DNA of 64,000 nt from JACDAN01 sp036554945 (GCA_036554945.1 DATBMH010000069.1:1-64000), one strand, 5' to 3'; positions 7,535 to 15,912 are shown, counted from the first letter of the stretch. The notes: generated by a model not told the origin, from the sequence alone. Translations and numbers: made by a program.

Positions 7535-8659
7535 CTAGCGGAGCTTGAAGCCGTCGACGTCGAAGCTCGTGCCGCCGAGGGCGGCGATGACGCGGACGGA
7601 GACGACGAGCCTGCTGTTCTTGGCCGTCGACCGTGCGCTCACGCGGAGGCGCTGCCAGCCGGCCGCTGCGGGGCGGCACCGCTCGCTCGTGATCGGGAGC
7701 CCGCCGCGCTTCGGCAGCTCCTCGACGCGGAGGCACACGAACATCCCGGGGGTGAGGCTTCGGACGTAGGCGCCGGCGCGGTAGTTCGTGCCCGGCTTGG
7801 CTGCGTCGAGCGCCTTGGCGACGATCGCGAAGGAGTCGCTCCTGGCGGCGCGCGACACGCGCACGGCCTTGCCGGTCACGCCGCCGTCGATCACCGTCAG
7901 CTGGCTGTTCGCGCCCTGCCAGCCGTCGGCGGACTCGAAGTCGCCGTTCGGGATCGGCGCTGCGTCGTGAGCTGCAGGGGCGGGCGTCGGAGCTGCGACG
8001 CCGAACGTGGTCGTGAAGGTGGGCTCGCTCGACGGGGGCGCCGGCGCGGGGGTCGAGGCCGCCGGCTCCGGGGCCGGGGCTGCAGGCATCGGCTCGAGCC
8101 AGGTCGAGCTGGACGGGGGCGGTGCGACGGGCTCGTCCGTCGCCTGCGTCTCCTCCTCGACGGCCGGCGGCGCGGGCGCCGTCGGAGTCGGGAGCTCCTG
8201 GACCGGCGGCGGAGGCGCCGTCGGCGGGGGCGGAGGCGCCGTCGGCGGGGGCGGAGGCGGTGGGGGCAGTTCCTCGGCCGGTGGCGCCGGTGGAGGGGGT
8301 GGCGGAGGAGGCGGAGGCTCCTCGGCCGGCGGTGGCGGGGGAGGCGGAGGTGGCGCCGGAGGAGGCGGTGGCGGTGGCGGAGGTGGAGGTGGAGGAGGAG
8401 GAGGTGCCGGTGGCGGCGGAGGTGGCGGCGGCGGGGGCGGTGGCGGTGGCGGTGGCGGAGGCGGGGGCGGATCGTCCCAGCACCACCACATCCACCAGTC
8501 GCAGTCGTCCCAGGCGCTGACGCCGTAGCTCGTCTCCTGCGTCTTGGTCTTCGCCGCCGGCGCGTCGTCCGTGGGACCGACCAGGAGCAGCGCGAACGCG
8601 AAGATGGCGACCGCGAGCAGCCGCACGCCGAGACCGGATTTCGAGCTTGCCGCAGTCAT
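7535..8659 (-). CDS. Exported protein with Trp-rich patch, polyproline stalk and C-terminal jelly-roll-like domain
   Basis: 374 residues from ATG 8659. Signal peptide at 1-36 (VRLLAVAIFAFALLLVG). Residues 48-62 are extraordinarily rich in Trp, Asp and Cys (WDDCDWWMWWCWDD). They are followed by roughly 110 residues of almost pure proline with Ala, Glu and Leu interruptions, then a Pro/Ala linker. The last 140 residues (from PIPNGDFESADGWQG) look like a carbohydrate-binding jelly roll (NGDFE-type start, YRAGAYVRS, a final FDVDGFKLR). I infer a surface protein held away from the cell by a rigid polyproline rod. It converges on the hcp-like cluster but lacks that cluster's promoter. Confidence 0.75.
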   Translation of the reverse strand: MTAASSKSGLGVRLLAVAIFAFALLLVGPTDDAPAAKTKTQETSYGVSAWDDCDWWMWWCWDDPPPPPPPPPPPPPPPPPPPPPAPPPPPPPPPPPPPPPPAPPPPPPPPPAEEPPPPPPPPPPAPPAEELPPPPPPPPTAPPPPPTAPPPPVQELPTPTAPAPPAVEEETQATDEPVAPPPSSSTWLEPMPAAPAPEPAASTPAPAPPSSEPTFTTTFGVAAPTPAPAAHDAAPIPNGDFESADGWQGANSQLTVIDGGVTGKAVRVSRAARSDSFAIVAKALDAAKPGTNYRAGAYVRSLTPGMFVCLRVEELPKRGGLPITSERCRPAAAGWQRLRVSARSTAKNSRLVVSVRVIAALGGTSFDVDGFKLR

Positions 8660-8745
8660 CCGCAGTTCCGTGGTGCTCTCTGACGATGGAGCGGCTTCGG
8701 CCGTCGGGCGTCCCCGAAAAGGGGGAACGGCGGTACGGTTGCCGC

Positions 8746-9393
8746 GTGCCCGAGCTTCCGCCCCCGGCGCCGCCCGAGACCCGCACCTCGGGCCAGCTCG
8801 TCGCCGAGGCGATGCGCCTCTACGGGCGCAGGTTCTGGGCCGCGCTGGCCCTCGGAGTGGGGCCGCTCGCCGTCGCGATCACCGTGAACGCGCTCCCCGG
8901 GCGCACCGGACTGATCTTCCTGGCCACCGGCGGAGCCCTCGTGGTCACGGTCTGCTACGTCGTCGCGACGTTGATCGCGGGGGACGCCCGCCCGACGCGC
9001 GCCTCGATCCTGACCGCGGTCGTGATCGGCGTGCTCGTCTTCGCGCCGGTGCCCTTCCTGACCGTCTCGTTCGTGTTCCCGGGCCTGATCTGGCTCGCGT
9101 TCTTCGGGCTCGCCGTGCCCGTCGCGCTGAACGAGCAGCGCGGCCTGCGGCAGTCGGTCCGGCGGTCGATCGTCCTCGCCCGCGCCGACTTCGTCCACGC
9201 GCTCGGATCGCTCGCCGCGCTCGTCATCGTGGGGTTCATCAGCGCGATCACGCTGGCGTTCCTGCTCGGCCAGTTCGGCGAGCAGAGCCGGACGCTCGCC
9301 GCCGTCATCCCGCTCGTCTTCGTCTCGCCGCTCCTCTTCCTCGGCTCGGCGCTCCTCTACTTCGACCAGGAAGCGCGGCTCAAGGCGCAATAG
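8746..9393 (+). CDS. Polytopic membrane protein of unknown function
   Basis: 215 residues from GTG 8746. A proline-rich N-terminus (PELPPPAPPETRTSGQLVAE) precedes about six membrane helices beginning at residue 30. The segment MRLYGRRFWAALALGVGPLA resembles the start of glycerophosphoryl-diester-phosphodiesterase-type membrane domains found in many actinobacterial proteins, but the match is loose. An earlier ATG at 8686 would add 20 charged residues; GTG is preferred because TACGGT lies just upstream, as in other genes here. It is divergent from the polyproline protein. Confidence 0.68.
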   Translation: MPELPPPAPPETRTSGQLVAEAMRLYGRRFWAALALGVGPLAVAITVNALPGRTGLIFLATGGALVVTVCYVVATLIAGDARPTRASILTAVVIGVLVFAPVPFLTVSFVFPGLIWLAFFGLAVPVALNEQRGLRQSVRRSIVLARADFVHALGSLAALVIVGFISAITLAFLLGQFGEQSRTLAAVIPLVFVSPLLFLGSALLYFDQEARLKAQ

Positions 9394-9424
9394 AGTCACG
9401 CTCGACCTCGTCGAAAGGAGTCGA

Positions 9425-9709
9425 ATGCCGACCTACATCCTGCTCACCTCGCTTACGGCCCAGGGCGTCCAGACGCTGAAGGCGAACCCCGACCGCCTGC
9501 GGGAGGTCAACCGCGACGTCGAGGAGCTCGGCGCGAAGGTCCTCCACCAGTGGGCGACTCTCGGGCCGTTCGACTTCGTGAACGTCGTCGAGGCGCCCGA
9601 CGCGGCGACGGTGGCCAAGGTCTCCGTGGCGCTCGGCGCGCGCGGCAGTGCGAAGCTGCAGACGATGACCGCGCTCTCGATCGACGAGTTCCTCGGCGCT
9701 GTCGGCTAG
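9425..9709 (+). CDS. GYD domain protein
   Basis: 94 residues, AAAGGAG ribosome site before ATG 9425. It matches the GYD family: MPTYILLTSLTAQGVQTLK at the N-terminus, then VLHQWATLGPFDFVNVVEAP, where GPFDFV replaces the eponymous GYD motif, then a ferredoxin-like ending. These small soluble proteins are widespread in actinobacteria and have no established reaction. It lies 31 bp after a membrane protein and 12 bp before another small gene, a probable short transcription unit. Confidence 0.85.
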   Translation: MPTYILLTSLTAQGVQTLKANPDRLREVNRDVEELGAKVLHQWATLGPFDFVNVVEAPDAATVAKVSVALGARGSAKLQTMTALSIDEFLGAVG

Positions 9710-9721
9710 AAGGTCCGCCGG

Positions 9722-9922
9722 GTGTACCGGCTGACCTTCGGCGAGTTCCTGATCGTCACCGCCATCGCGGCGGGGGCGTCGCTCGCGATCTTCGCCCACG
9801 CCGACCGCCACGGGAACAAGCACGCCACCGCCTGGGGGATCGCGACGTTCCTCGCGATGGGCATCGCCGTGCCGCTCTACTTCCTGCGCTACTGGCTCAG
9901 GACTCGTCGTCGAAGCAGCTGA
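9722..9922 (+). CDS. Small two-helix membrane protein
   Basis: 66 residues from GTG 9722, with AGAAGG upstream. Two hydrophobic helices (about 8-24 and 38-56) are separated by a His/Asp/Asn-rich loop (HADRHGNKHAT), ending in a basic tail. The family is not recognised. It follows the GYD gene closely and its 3' end overlaps the convergent P1 peptidase gene by 26 bp. Confidence 0.6.
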   Translation: MYRLTFGEFLIVTAIAAGASLAIFAHADRHGNKHATAWGIATFLAMGIAVPLYFLRYWLRTRRRSS

Positions 9923-10796
9923 GGACGGCGTCCCAGGCGAGCTCCGACGAGACGACGCCGAGGCTCATGCTCGGGAGGTCCTCGTTGTCGACCTCCGCGG
10001 TCGTGACCGTGTAGAGGACGTCCCCGTCCACGAGCGCGTGGAACGGCTGGATCGCGCGGGCCAGCGAGCCGTGCACCTGGACGCCGAGCTGGCGCAGCTC
10101 GCGCCGCTCCAGCCGCTGGTTGGTGAGCACGAGCGTCAGCGTGGTGTTGCCGGGCGCCGCCTGTGGCAGGCTCGCCTCGAGCCCGTCGACGAGCGGCGTC
10201 CGCAGCCCTCGCTCGGCGTCGAAGTGGCCCCGGACGACGTTCCCCTCGCGGTCGACGATCGCGCCGAACGCGTTGACGACCGTGAAGACCGCGACCTTCG
10301 TCGGCCCGATCTGGCGGAACGCGCCGCCCTGGCCGGAGAACTCGCCCTGCTCGAGCCCGAAGGTCTTGCCGACGGTGACCGAGCGACCGGCGCCGCGCCG
10401 GCCGAGCGGGAAGACGCCCTCCCTGGCGGCACGGAGCGCTTCACGGCCGAGCTCGGCGTCCGGGTAGATCGCGTTCTCCCGGCGCCCGAAGTCGTAGACG
10501 ATCGCGCCGAGGACGAGCTCGACATCCGTCCAGCCGACGGTGTTGCCGCGCATCGCCATCAGCTCGGCCGCGACGCCGCACGCGGCCTCGAGCCCGTAGA
10601 GCGAGCCGCCCGCGAAGCAGACGGCGTGCGCCCACTCGTAGTTGCCGATCGTCCCGGGCGAGCCGCCGCGGATGTCCACAGCGCACGCCGCGCCGCCCGG
10701 CGGGAGCTGGAAGACCGTGCAGCCGGTGGGGCCGTCCTCGTACTCGGCGACGCCGATCCGGAGCCCCGGGAAGTCGATGTGCAGCTCGCGGCTCAC
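9897..10796 (-). CDS. P1 family peptidase (DmpA-like, N-terminal nucleophile)
   Basis: 299 residues from GTG 10796, whose GTGA overlaps the psuG stop. It resembles DmpA/PAPHy-type self-processing aminopeptidases: an early GPTGCTVFQLPPGG, then GNYEWAHAVCFAGGSLYGLE, a central TVGKTFGLEQGEFSGQGGAF and PGNTTLTLVLTNQRL, where the second half begins and a Thr is the likely nucleophile after autocleavage. Such enzymes remove N-terminal residues or cleave beta-peptides and amides. Its tight coupling with pseudouridine catabolism is unexplained; the substrate is unknown. Confidence 0.85.
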   Translation of the reverse strand: MSRELHIDFPGLRIGVAEYEDGPTGCTVFQLPPGGAACAVDIRGGSPGTIGNYEWAHAVCFAGGSLYGLEAACGVAAELMAMRGNTVGWTDVELVLGAIVYDFGRRENAIYPDAELGREALRAAREGVFPLGRRGAGRSVTVGKTFGLEQGEFSGQGGAFRQIGPTKVAVFTVVNAFGAIVDREGNVVRGHFDAERGLRTPLVDGLEASLPQAAPGNTTLTLVLTNQRLERRELRQLGVQVHGSLARAIQPFHALVDGDVLYTVTTAEVDNEDLPSMSLGVVSSELAWDAVLSCFDDES

Positions 10797-11647
10797 GCCG
10801 CGGCGACCGCCAGCTCCGCCGCGAGGCCGGCGTTGGCGGAGGCGAGCGCACGGTTGACGCGCAGCGTCCGGCCGCCGCTTCGCTCGTGGATCCGGCTGAG
10901 GACGAACGGCGTGACCGCCTGGCCGCTGACGCCCTGGCGCTCCGCCTCGAGCAGCGCCTCGTCCATCAGCTCGTCGGCGTCCAGGCTCTCGTCCGGCGGC
11001 CGCGCGACGAGCACGCCGCAGCCCGCGACTTCCCAGTGGAGCTGCGCGAGGCGGACGGCGTCCTCCGCGGACTCCACCCGCTCGGTGACCGGCGGCCCGC
11101 CCAGCGCGTCGTAGAACCGCGGCATCGTGTCCGTCCGCCAGCCGAGGACGAGCACGCTCAGGGTCTCCAGGAGCTCCGCGGTCGCCTCGACGTCGAGCAG
11201 CGACTTCACGCCGGAGCTGACGACCGCGACCTGCGAGCGCGACAGCTCGAGCACGTCGGCCGAGATGTCCATGCGGTCCCCGCGGTGCACGCCGCCGATC
11301 CCGCCGGTGCCCATGAACCGGATCCCGGCGGCGCGGCACACTGCGAGGGTCCCACCGACGGTCGTCGCGCCGACCTCGCCGCGGGCGACGCACACGCCGA
11401 GCTCGCGCGGGCCCGCCTTGCGGGCAGAGGCGTCGAAGCGCTCGAGCTCGCCCTCCGTCAGGCCGACGCGGATCTCGCCGTCCAGGACGCCGATCGTCGC
11501 CGGGACCGCGCCGGCCTCGCGAACCCGCTGCTCGCACTCGATCCCGACCGCGGTTCCCTCGCCGGGCGGGAAGCCGTGCGCGACGATCGTCGTCTCGAGT
11601 GCGACGACGGCGCCGGCCTCCCGCACCTCGTCGGACACCCGGATCAC
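10793..11647 (-). CDS. psuG: Pseudouridine-5'-phosphate glycosidase
   Basis: 284 residues. It splits pseudouridine 5'-phosphate into uracil and ribose 5-phosphate. Family landmarks: VALETTIVAHGFPPGEG (catalytic Glu) near residue 15, GVLDGEIRVGL, MGTGGIGGVHRGD, and VSSGVKSLLDVEATAELLET, which carries the catalytic Lys, then PRFYDALGG. GTG 11647 overlaps the psuK TGA (GTGA), fixing the start; a second GTG at 11638 is possible. With psuK it forms the standard two-step pseudouridine degradation pathway. Confidence 0.94.
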   Translation of the reverse strand: MIRVSDEVREAGAVVALETTIVAHGFPPGEGTAVGIECEQRVREAGAVPATIGVLDGEIRVGLTEGELERFDASARKAGPRELGVCVARGEVGATTVGGTLAVCRAAGIRFMGTGGIGGVHRGDRMDISADVLELSRSQVAVVSSGVKSLLDVEATAELLETLSVLVLGWRTDTMPRFYDALGGPPVTERVESAEDAVRLAQLHWEVAGCGVLVARPPDESLDADELMDEALLEAERQGVSGQAVTPFVLSRIHERSGGRTLRVNRALASANAGLAAELAVAAA

Positions 11648-12447
11648 GGCATCGTCCCGAGCTGGGAGACGCAGCGCGCTGCCGCCTCCATCGCGAGTCC
11701 CGCGCCCCCGACGAGGTACCCGGCCGCGAGGGCGTCGCCGGCGCCGGTCGTGTCCACGACGTCGCCCGGCACCGGAGGCAGGTCTCTGCCCTCGATCGTG
11801 GCGCCCCGCGGGCCGCGCTTCACCACCTGGACCTCGCCGTCGACCGGCAGCGCTTCGTGCTCCGCCTCGTTCCCGAACACGACGTCGGGTCGAATCCGGT
11901 CGAGTCGCCCGCCGAGCTTCGCGGGCCCGAACTCGCGGATGAGGTTGACGGACGAGAGGTCGACGCTGACCCGCGCGCCCGCGCTGCGGGCCAGCTCGAC
12001 CGCCCGCTCGGCCGCCGAGCCGATCGGCTCGCCCATGAGCGAGTAGCCGGACAGGTGGAGCCAGTCGGCGTTCTCGAGCCACTCGTTCTGAAGCTCGTCC
12101 GGCGCCAGCTCCGGCGCGACGCCGCGGTCGGACACCATCGTCCGGGCCCCGTCGAGGTCCACGAGCGAGACGACGACGCCGTTGCGTCCCACCGGCGGCG
12201 GGCCGAGGACGTCGACCCCGCGTCGCAGGAGATCCGCCTCGACGAGCTCGCCCGCGGCATCGGCACCGCGTTTTCCGATGAAGCGCGCCTCCGCGCCCAG
12301 GGCTGCGGCCCACGCGGCCACGTTGGCCGCCTGGCCGCCGGCGCCGGCGCGGGTCTCGCCGTGCGTGTCGTCGCCGTCGGCGAGCGGGCGGTTCAGCTTG
12401 ACGACGACGTCCAGCAGGAGGTCGCCGAGGGCGCAGACGACGGGCAC
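11644..12447 (-). CDS. psuK: PfkB-family sugar kinase, probable pseudouridine kinase
   Basis: 267 residues from GTG 12447. Ribokinase-like fold: GDLLLDVVVKL at the start, GAGGQAANVAAWAAALG substrate motif near residue 36, and the C-terminal DTTGAGDALAAGYLVGG with the catalytic Asp and anion hole. The family alone does not fix the substrate; direct coupling to psuG (overlapping GTGA) makes pseudouridine the best guess. It starts 15 bp from the divergent gene at 12463, so their promoters must overlap. Confidence 0.85.
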   Translation of the reverse strand: MPVVCALGDLLLDVVVKLNRPLADGDDTHGETRAGAGGQAANVAAWAAALGAEARFIGKRGADAAGELVEADLLRRGVDVLGPPPVGRNGVVVSLVDLDGARTMVSDRGVAPELAPDELQNEWLENADWLHLSGYSLMGEPIGSAAERAVELARSAGARVSVDLSSVNLIREFGPAKLGGRLDRIRPDVVFGNEAEHEALPVDGEVQVVKRGPRGATIEGRDLPPVPGDVVDTTGAGDALAAGYLVGGAGLAMEAAARCVSQLGTMP

Positions 12448-12462
12448 GCGTAAGATCGTCCC

Positions 12463-12654
12463 ATGGACGGCGAGGACCGCGTGCGGCGTCTGCGCTCCTT
12501 CCTGATCGGCGGCGTGGTGGGAGCCTCGGCCGCGATGGCCGCGGCGCGGCGGCGCCGTCGACGGCGCGACCGCCGGCCCGTCGGTCTTGCTGCGTTCGAA
12601 GGGGCACCCTGCTACCAGGAGACGCTCGAGGAGCGCGAGCGGGCACCTTCCTAG
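12463..12654 (+). CDS. Small Arg-rich protein with one hydrophobic segment
   Basis: 63 residues: MDGEDRVRRL, a glycine/alanine-rich helix (SFLIGGVVGASAAMAAA), a run of eight arginines in nine residues, then an acidic end. TAAGAT ends six bases before the ATG, matching the leaderless start pattern of this window. No family is recognised. The arrangement of a short helix followed by a basic stop-transfer segment suggests a small membrane-associated protein. Coding status rests mainly on the start signal and position. Confidence 0.5.
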   Translation: MDGEDRVRRLRSFLIGGVVGASAAMAAARRRRRRRDRRPVGLAAFEGAPCYQETLEERERAPS

Positions 12655-12676
12655 GCCACCGCTATCCTCTGACGGG

Positions 12677-12955
12677 GTGCCGATCTACGAGTACAAGTGC
12701 CCGAACGGGCATGTTTTCGAGCTTTTTCACGGCATCAACGAGCCTGCGCCGGAGGCCTGTCCGGTGTGTGAGGCGGCGCCCGTCACGCGGGTCCTGCACC
12801 CGGTAGCCGTCCATTTCAAGGGCTCGGGCTTCTACTCGACGGACTATGGGCGCGGAAGCCGGAAGCCGTCGCGCGACGGCGACAAGGCCGACAAGAGCGA
12901 CTCGGGCGACAAGAAGGAGCCCGAGAAGAAGACCCCGGCCGCCGAAGCGACCTAG
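12677..12955 (+). CDS. FmdB-type zinc ribbon protein
   Basis: 92 residues from GTG 12677, TATCCT eight bases upstream (leaderless pattern). The N-terminal half is the FmdB/CxxC_CxxC ribbon: PIYEYKCPNGHVFELFHGI, then PEACPVCEAAPVTRVLHPV; the first knuckle is C-x3-H rather than C-x2-C. A GFYSTDYG segment common in the family follows, then a highly charged Lys/Asp/Glu tail. Named after a putative formamidase regulator; the molecular role is unknown. It converges on the LCP gene 17 bp later. Confidence 0.88.
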   Translation: MPIYEYKCPNGHVFELFHGINEPAPEACPVCEAAPVTRVLHPVAVHFKGSGFYSTDYGRGSRKPSRDGDKADKSDSGDKKEPEKKTPAAEAT

Positions 12956-12972
12956 GTCAGCGCCGACGCGAG

Positions 12973-14127
12973 CTAGGTCAGCGGTGTCCCGCGAAGGCAG
13001 CCGGCACCGGAGGTCGGGTTCGGCGGCTGGATCGCAGAGGTCCCGTTGAACATCGTCAGCACCGCCGCGTTGTCGTCCCCGTCGCCGGTCAGCCCGAGGC
13101 GGCAGTAGACGGTCCGGTCGTCGCTCGACCGGAAGCGCAGCCAGCCGAGCTGGAACAGCTCGTTCGTGGTGAGGTCGGTGGTCAGCGGGCTCACGAGATC
13201 GTCGCCGATGAACGGCAGGCGCATGTACGCGCCGACGCTGACCATCTCGTCGAGCGTCGCCTGGAGCACCTGCTGCTGGCGGCCGACGCGGTTGAGGTCG
13301 CTCTCGCCGGGGTCGAGCTCGTTCTTCCGGATCCGGGCGTAGATCTGGGCGCGCTTGCCGTCCATCTCCTGGCGCCCGCGGCCGAAGCGCCAGCCGCCCC
13401 AGCGCGCGCAGCGTTCCGCGCTCGGGTACGGGCACTCGACCTTGGTCACTGCCGCCTTTGGCACGTCCACCTCGACCCCGTCGAGCGCATCCACCACCTG
13501 ACGGAACGAGGTCATGTCCAGGAGGATCACGTGGTTGACGGGGATCCCGAGCGCGTCGCGGATCGTCCGGATCGTGAGCTGCGGCCCGCCGAGCGGCAGC
13601 GTCGAGTTGATCTTCTCGTGGCCGAACCCGGGCACCTCGACCTCGAGGTCGCGGGGGATCGAGAGGTACGTGATCGAGTGATGATCCGGGTCGGTGCGGA
13701 GCAGCATGATCGAGTCGGCGAGCCGGTTGCCGCGCCGCGTCGGATGCGAGGAGTGGTCGCTGCCGACGATCAGGGTCGTGCTGGGCTGCGACAGCATCCA
13801 GCCGTCCTGCGGGACGAGCTGCGCCTTGGCCGCGTCGCCGAGGCGGCCGTTCGCCTCCTTCATCCCGCTGCGGATCGAGAGATAGCCGGCGACCGTCCAG
13901 CCGACGAGGAAGAGCAGGAGCGCCAGGACGACCAGGAAGATGATCCGGCCGGTGCCGAACCGGCGCGGGCGCTTGGCCGGGCCGGGCCCGGCGTAGCGCT
14001 GCGGCTTGGGCGCCTGGCGCGGCTGCTTCTTCCCGCGCTCCGGCTTGGGCGTCCTCGTGAGTGTCGGAACACCCCCCGTGGCCCGGCCGCCGCGATAGAC
14101 CCGGTAGGGCTTGTCTTCGCGGGCCAT
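12973..14127 (-). CDS. LytR-CpsA-Psr (LCP) family wall-polymer transferase
   Basis: 384 residues. A basic, proline-rich cytoplasmic tail (1-58), one membrane helix (IIFLVVLALLLFLVGWTVA, about 61-80), then the extracellular LCP domain: LIVGSDHSSHPTRRGNRLAD, ITYLSIPRDLEVEVPG with the conserved Arg, HEKINSTLPLGGP, LDALGIPVNH-type region and GVEVDVPKA. LCP enzymes attach teichoic-acid-like or arabinogalactan polymers to peptidoglycan from lipid carriers. It is divergent from the ROK kinase gene with 26 bp between start codons. Confidence 0.93.
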   Translation of the reverse strand: MAREDKPYRVYRGGRATGGVPTLTRTPKPERGKKQPRQAPKPQRYAGPGPAKRPRRFGTGRIIFLVVLALLLFLVGWTVAGYLSIRSGMKEANGRLGDAAKAQLVPQDGWMLSQPSTTLIVGSDHSSHPTRRGNRLADSIMLLRTDPDHHSITYLSIPRDLEVEVPGFGHEKINSTLPLGGPQLTIRTIRDALGIPVNHVILLDMTSFRQVVDALDGVEVDVPKAAVTKVECPYPSAERCARWGGWRFGRGRQEMDGKRAQIYARIRKNELDPGESDLNRVGRQQQVLQATLDEMVSVGAYMRLPFIGDDLVSPLTTDLTTNELFQLGWLRFRSSDDRTVYCRLGLTGDGDDNAAVLTMFNGTSAIQPPNPTSGAGCLRGTPLT

Positions 14128-14153
14128 CCGGCGGGGTATGGTAGCCGCCGCTC

Positions 14154-15068
14154 GTGAGCACCCCCCGGGCCATCGGCGTCGACATCGGCGGGACGAAGGT
14201 CCTCGCAGGCGCCCTCGACCGGGAAGGCGTCGTCGACCGTCAGCGAGAGGTTCCGACGCCCGTCTCGTCCGAGGAGGACCTGCTGGTCGGGCTGGACGAG
14301 GTCGTCGAGTCGCTGCTCGGCGACGACGTCGTGGCCCTGGGGTTCGGGATCCCGTCGCAGATCGACCAGCGGAGCGGGCGCGCGGTCTCGTCGGTCCACA
14401 TCCCGATCGAGGACGTGCCCTTCCGGGACCGGATGACCGAGCGCTTCGGGCTGCCGGTCGGGATCGACAACGACGGCAACGCGGCCGCGATCGCGGAGTG
14501 GAAGCTGGGAGCCGGCCGCGGCGCGAGCAACATCGTCCTGCTCACCCTCGGAACCGGGATCGGCGGCGGGCTGATCCTCGACGGGAGGCCGTTCCGGGGC
14601 TCGGTCGGCGCGGGCGCCGAGCTCGGGCACATGGTGCTCGACTACGACGGCGACCCCTGTCCGGGGAACTGCACGGGGCACGGGCACTTCGAGAAGCTCG
14701 CGGCGGGCTCGGAAGCCGACCTGTTCGCGGAGCGGCGGTTCGGCCCTGGCGCCGACGCGCAGCGGCTCGTGGAGGCCGCCGAGGGAGGCGACGAGGGGGC
14801 GATCGCGGACCTGGCCGAGCTCGGCCGGAGGCTCGGCGCCGGCATCGGGTCGCTCGTGAACATCTTCAATCCCGAGCTGGTGATCGTCGGCGGCGGCTTC
14901 TCGGACGCCGGCGAGCTCATCCTCGGGCCGGCACGGGAGAAGCTCGCGGTGGAGGGGCTGCAGCTGCCGCGCGAGACGGTGCGTGTGGTGCTCGCCGAGC
15001 TCGGGCCCGAGGCGGGGATGGTCGGGGCGGGCCTCGTCGGCTTCGAGGCCCTCGACGCGTCGGGCTAG
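14154..15068 (+). CDS. ROK-family sugar kinase, probable glucokinase
   Basis: 304 residues from GTG 14154. N-terminal phosphate-binding loop GVDIGGTKVLAGALD, GIDNDGNAAAIAEWKLGAG, TLGTGIGGGLILDG, then the ELGHMV segment. The usual ROK zinc motif CxCGxxGCxE is altered here to CPGNCTGHGHFE, keeping cysteines but changing the last to His. C-terminal VIVGGGFSDAG closes the ATP site. It phosphorylates glucose or a related sugar using ATP. Its TAG overlaps the rsmI GTG. Confidence 0.88.
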   Translation: MSTPRAIGVDIGGTKVLAGALDREGVVDRQREVPTPVSSEEDLLVGLDEVVESLLGDDVVALGFGIPSQIDQRSGRAVSSVHIPIEDVPFRDRMTERFGLPVGIDNDGNAAAIAEWKLGAGRGASNIVLLTLGTGIGGGLILDGRPFRGSVGAGAELGHMVLDYDGDPCPGNCTGHGHFEKLAAGSEADLFAERRFGPGADAQRLVEAAEGGDEGAIADLAELGRRLGAGIGSLVNIFNPELVIVGGGFSDAGELILGPAREKLAVEGLQLPRETVRVVLAELGPEAGMVGAGLVGFEALDASG

Positions 15069-15868
15069 TGCCGCTCGCCGTCTGCGCGACGCCGATCGGC
15101 AACCTCGACGACGTCACCCTGCGCGTCCTCGCCGAGCTTCGCGAGGCCGACCTCGTGCTCTGTGAGGACACACGGCGGACACGGATCCTGCTCGAGCGGC
15201 ACGGGATCAAGTCTCGGCTCGCGAGCTATCACGAGCACAACGAGGCGAAGCGCACCGCCGAGGTCGTGCCGCGGCTCGAGGCGGGGGAGCGGGTCGCGCT
15301 CGTCTCCGACGCGGGCCTGCCGGCGATCAGCGATCCGGGCGCGCGCCTGATCGCGGCGGCGCTGGACGCCGGCGTGCCGGTCTCGGTGCTGCCGGGGCCG
15401 TCCGCCGTGGAGACCGCGCTCGTGGCGAGCGGGTTCGAGGCCGAGCGGTACCAGTTCGTCGGGTTCCTGCCGCGCAAGGCGGACGCGCTCGCGGCCCTGT
15501 GGCGAGAGTTGGCGCACTGGCGGCACGCTCTTGTCGCATTCGAGTCGCCGAACCGGCTCGGACGGTCGCTCGAGAGCCTCGCCGCGACGCTTCCCGACCG
15601 GCCGGTGGCCGTCTGCCGAGAGCTCACGAAGCGGTTCGAGGAGGTGGTTCGCGGGCCGGCGGCCGACGTTGCCGGGCGGTTCGCGGACGGGACGAAGGGC
15701 GAGATCACCCTGGTGGTCGGCCCCGCGGAGGTCGCCGGTGACGAGGAGGCCGCGCACGCCGCGGTCGCCGCGCTCGTGCAGGGCGGAGCCTCGCGCAAGA
15801 CGGCGGCCGACGTCGTCGCCCGGCTCACGGGGGTCCCCCGCAAGCGGCTCTACGACACTTCGCTGTAG
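15068..15868 (+). CDS. rsmI: 16S rRNA (cytidine1402-2'-O)-methyltransferase
   Basis: 266 residues from GTG 15068 (TAGTG overlap with the kinase). Tetrapyrrole-methylase fold: CATPIGNLDDVTLRVLAELR at the start, LVLCEDTRRTRILLERHGI, SYHEHNEAKR, VALVSDAGLPAISDPGARL, VLPGPSAVETALVASGF and QFVGFLPRK, all diagnostic of RsmI. It 2'-O-methylates C1402 in the decoding centre with SAM. A C-terminal helical extension (ASRKTAADVVARLTGVPRKR) is the usual RsmI tail. Confidence 0.95.
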   Translation: MPLAVCATPIGNLDDVTLRVLAELREADLVLCEDTRRTRILLERHGIKSRLASYHEHNEAKRTAEVVPRLEAGERVALVSDAGLPAISDPGARLIAAALDAGVPVSVLPGPSAVETALVASGFEAERYQFVGFLPRKADALAALWRELAHWRHALVAFESPNRLGRSLESLAATLPDRPVAVCRELTKRFEEVVRGPAADVAGRFADGTKGEITLVVGPAEVAGDEEAAHAAVAALVQGGASRKTAADVVARLTGVPRKRLYDTSL

Positions 15869-15874
15869 CCGATT

Positions 15875-15903
15875 TTGACAACAGCCGACCGCCCTGCTAC
15901 CTT
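15875..15903 (+). promoter_or_regulatory. Consensus housekeeping promoter
   Basis: TTGACA (15875-15880), exactly 17 bp, TACCTT (15898-15903). The ATG of the LytM-like gene begins nine bases after the -10, so transcription should start at or just before the start codon. This is the best -35/-10 pair in the window and calibrates the leaderless pattern seen elsewhere. Confidence 0.8.
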
Positions 15904-15912
15904 CCGCCCGCC

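Noticed and set aside
8200..8480. CRISPR or tandem-repeat array
   Set aside because: The repetition is a simple GGC/GGA codon tract within a coding region, without spacers or a consistent repeat unit.
7967..8683. Gly- or Arg-rich plus-strand frames opposite the polyproline protein
   Set aside because: They arise from reading the proline-codon repeat in other frames. The minus-strand frame has a signal peptide and a folded C-terminal domain.
9897..11537. Single 546-codon fused protein on the minus strand
   Set aside because: The upstream half is psuG read in the wrong frame. The true peptidase begins at GTG 10796, where GTGA overlaps the psuG stop.
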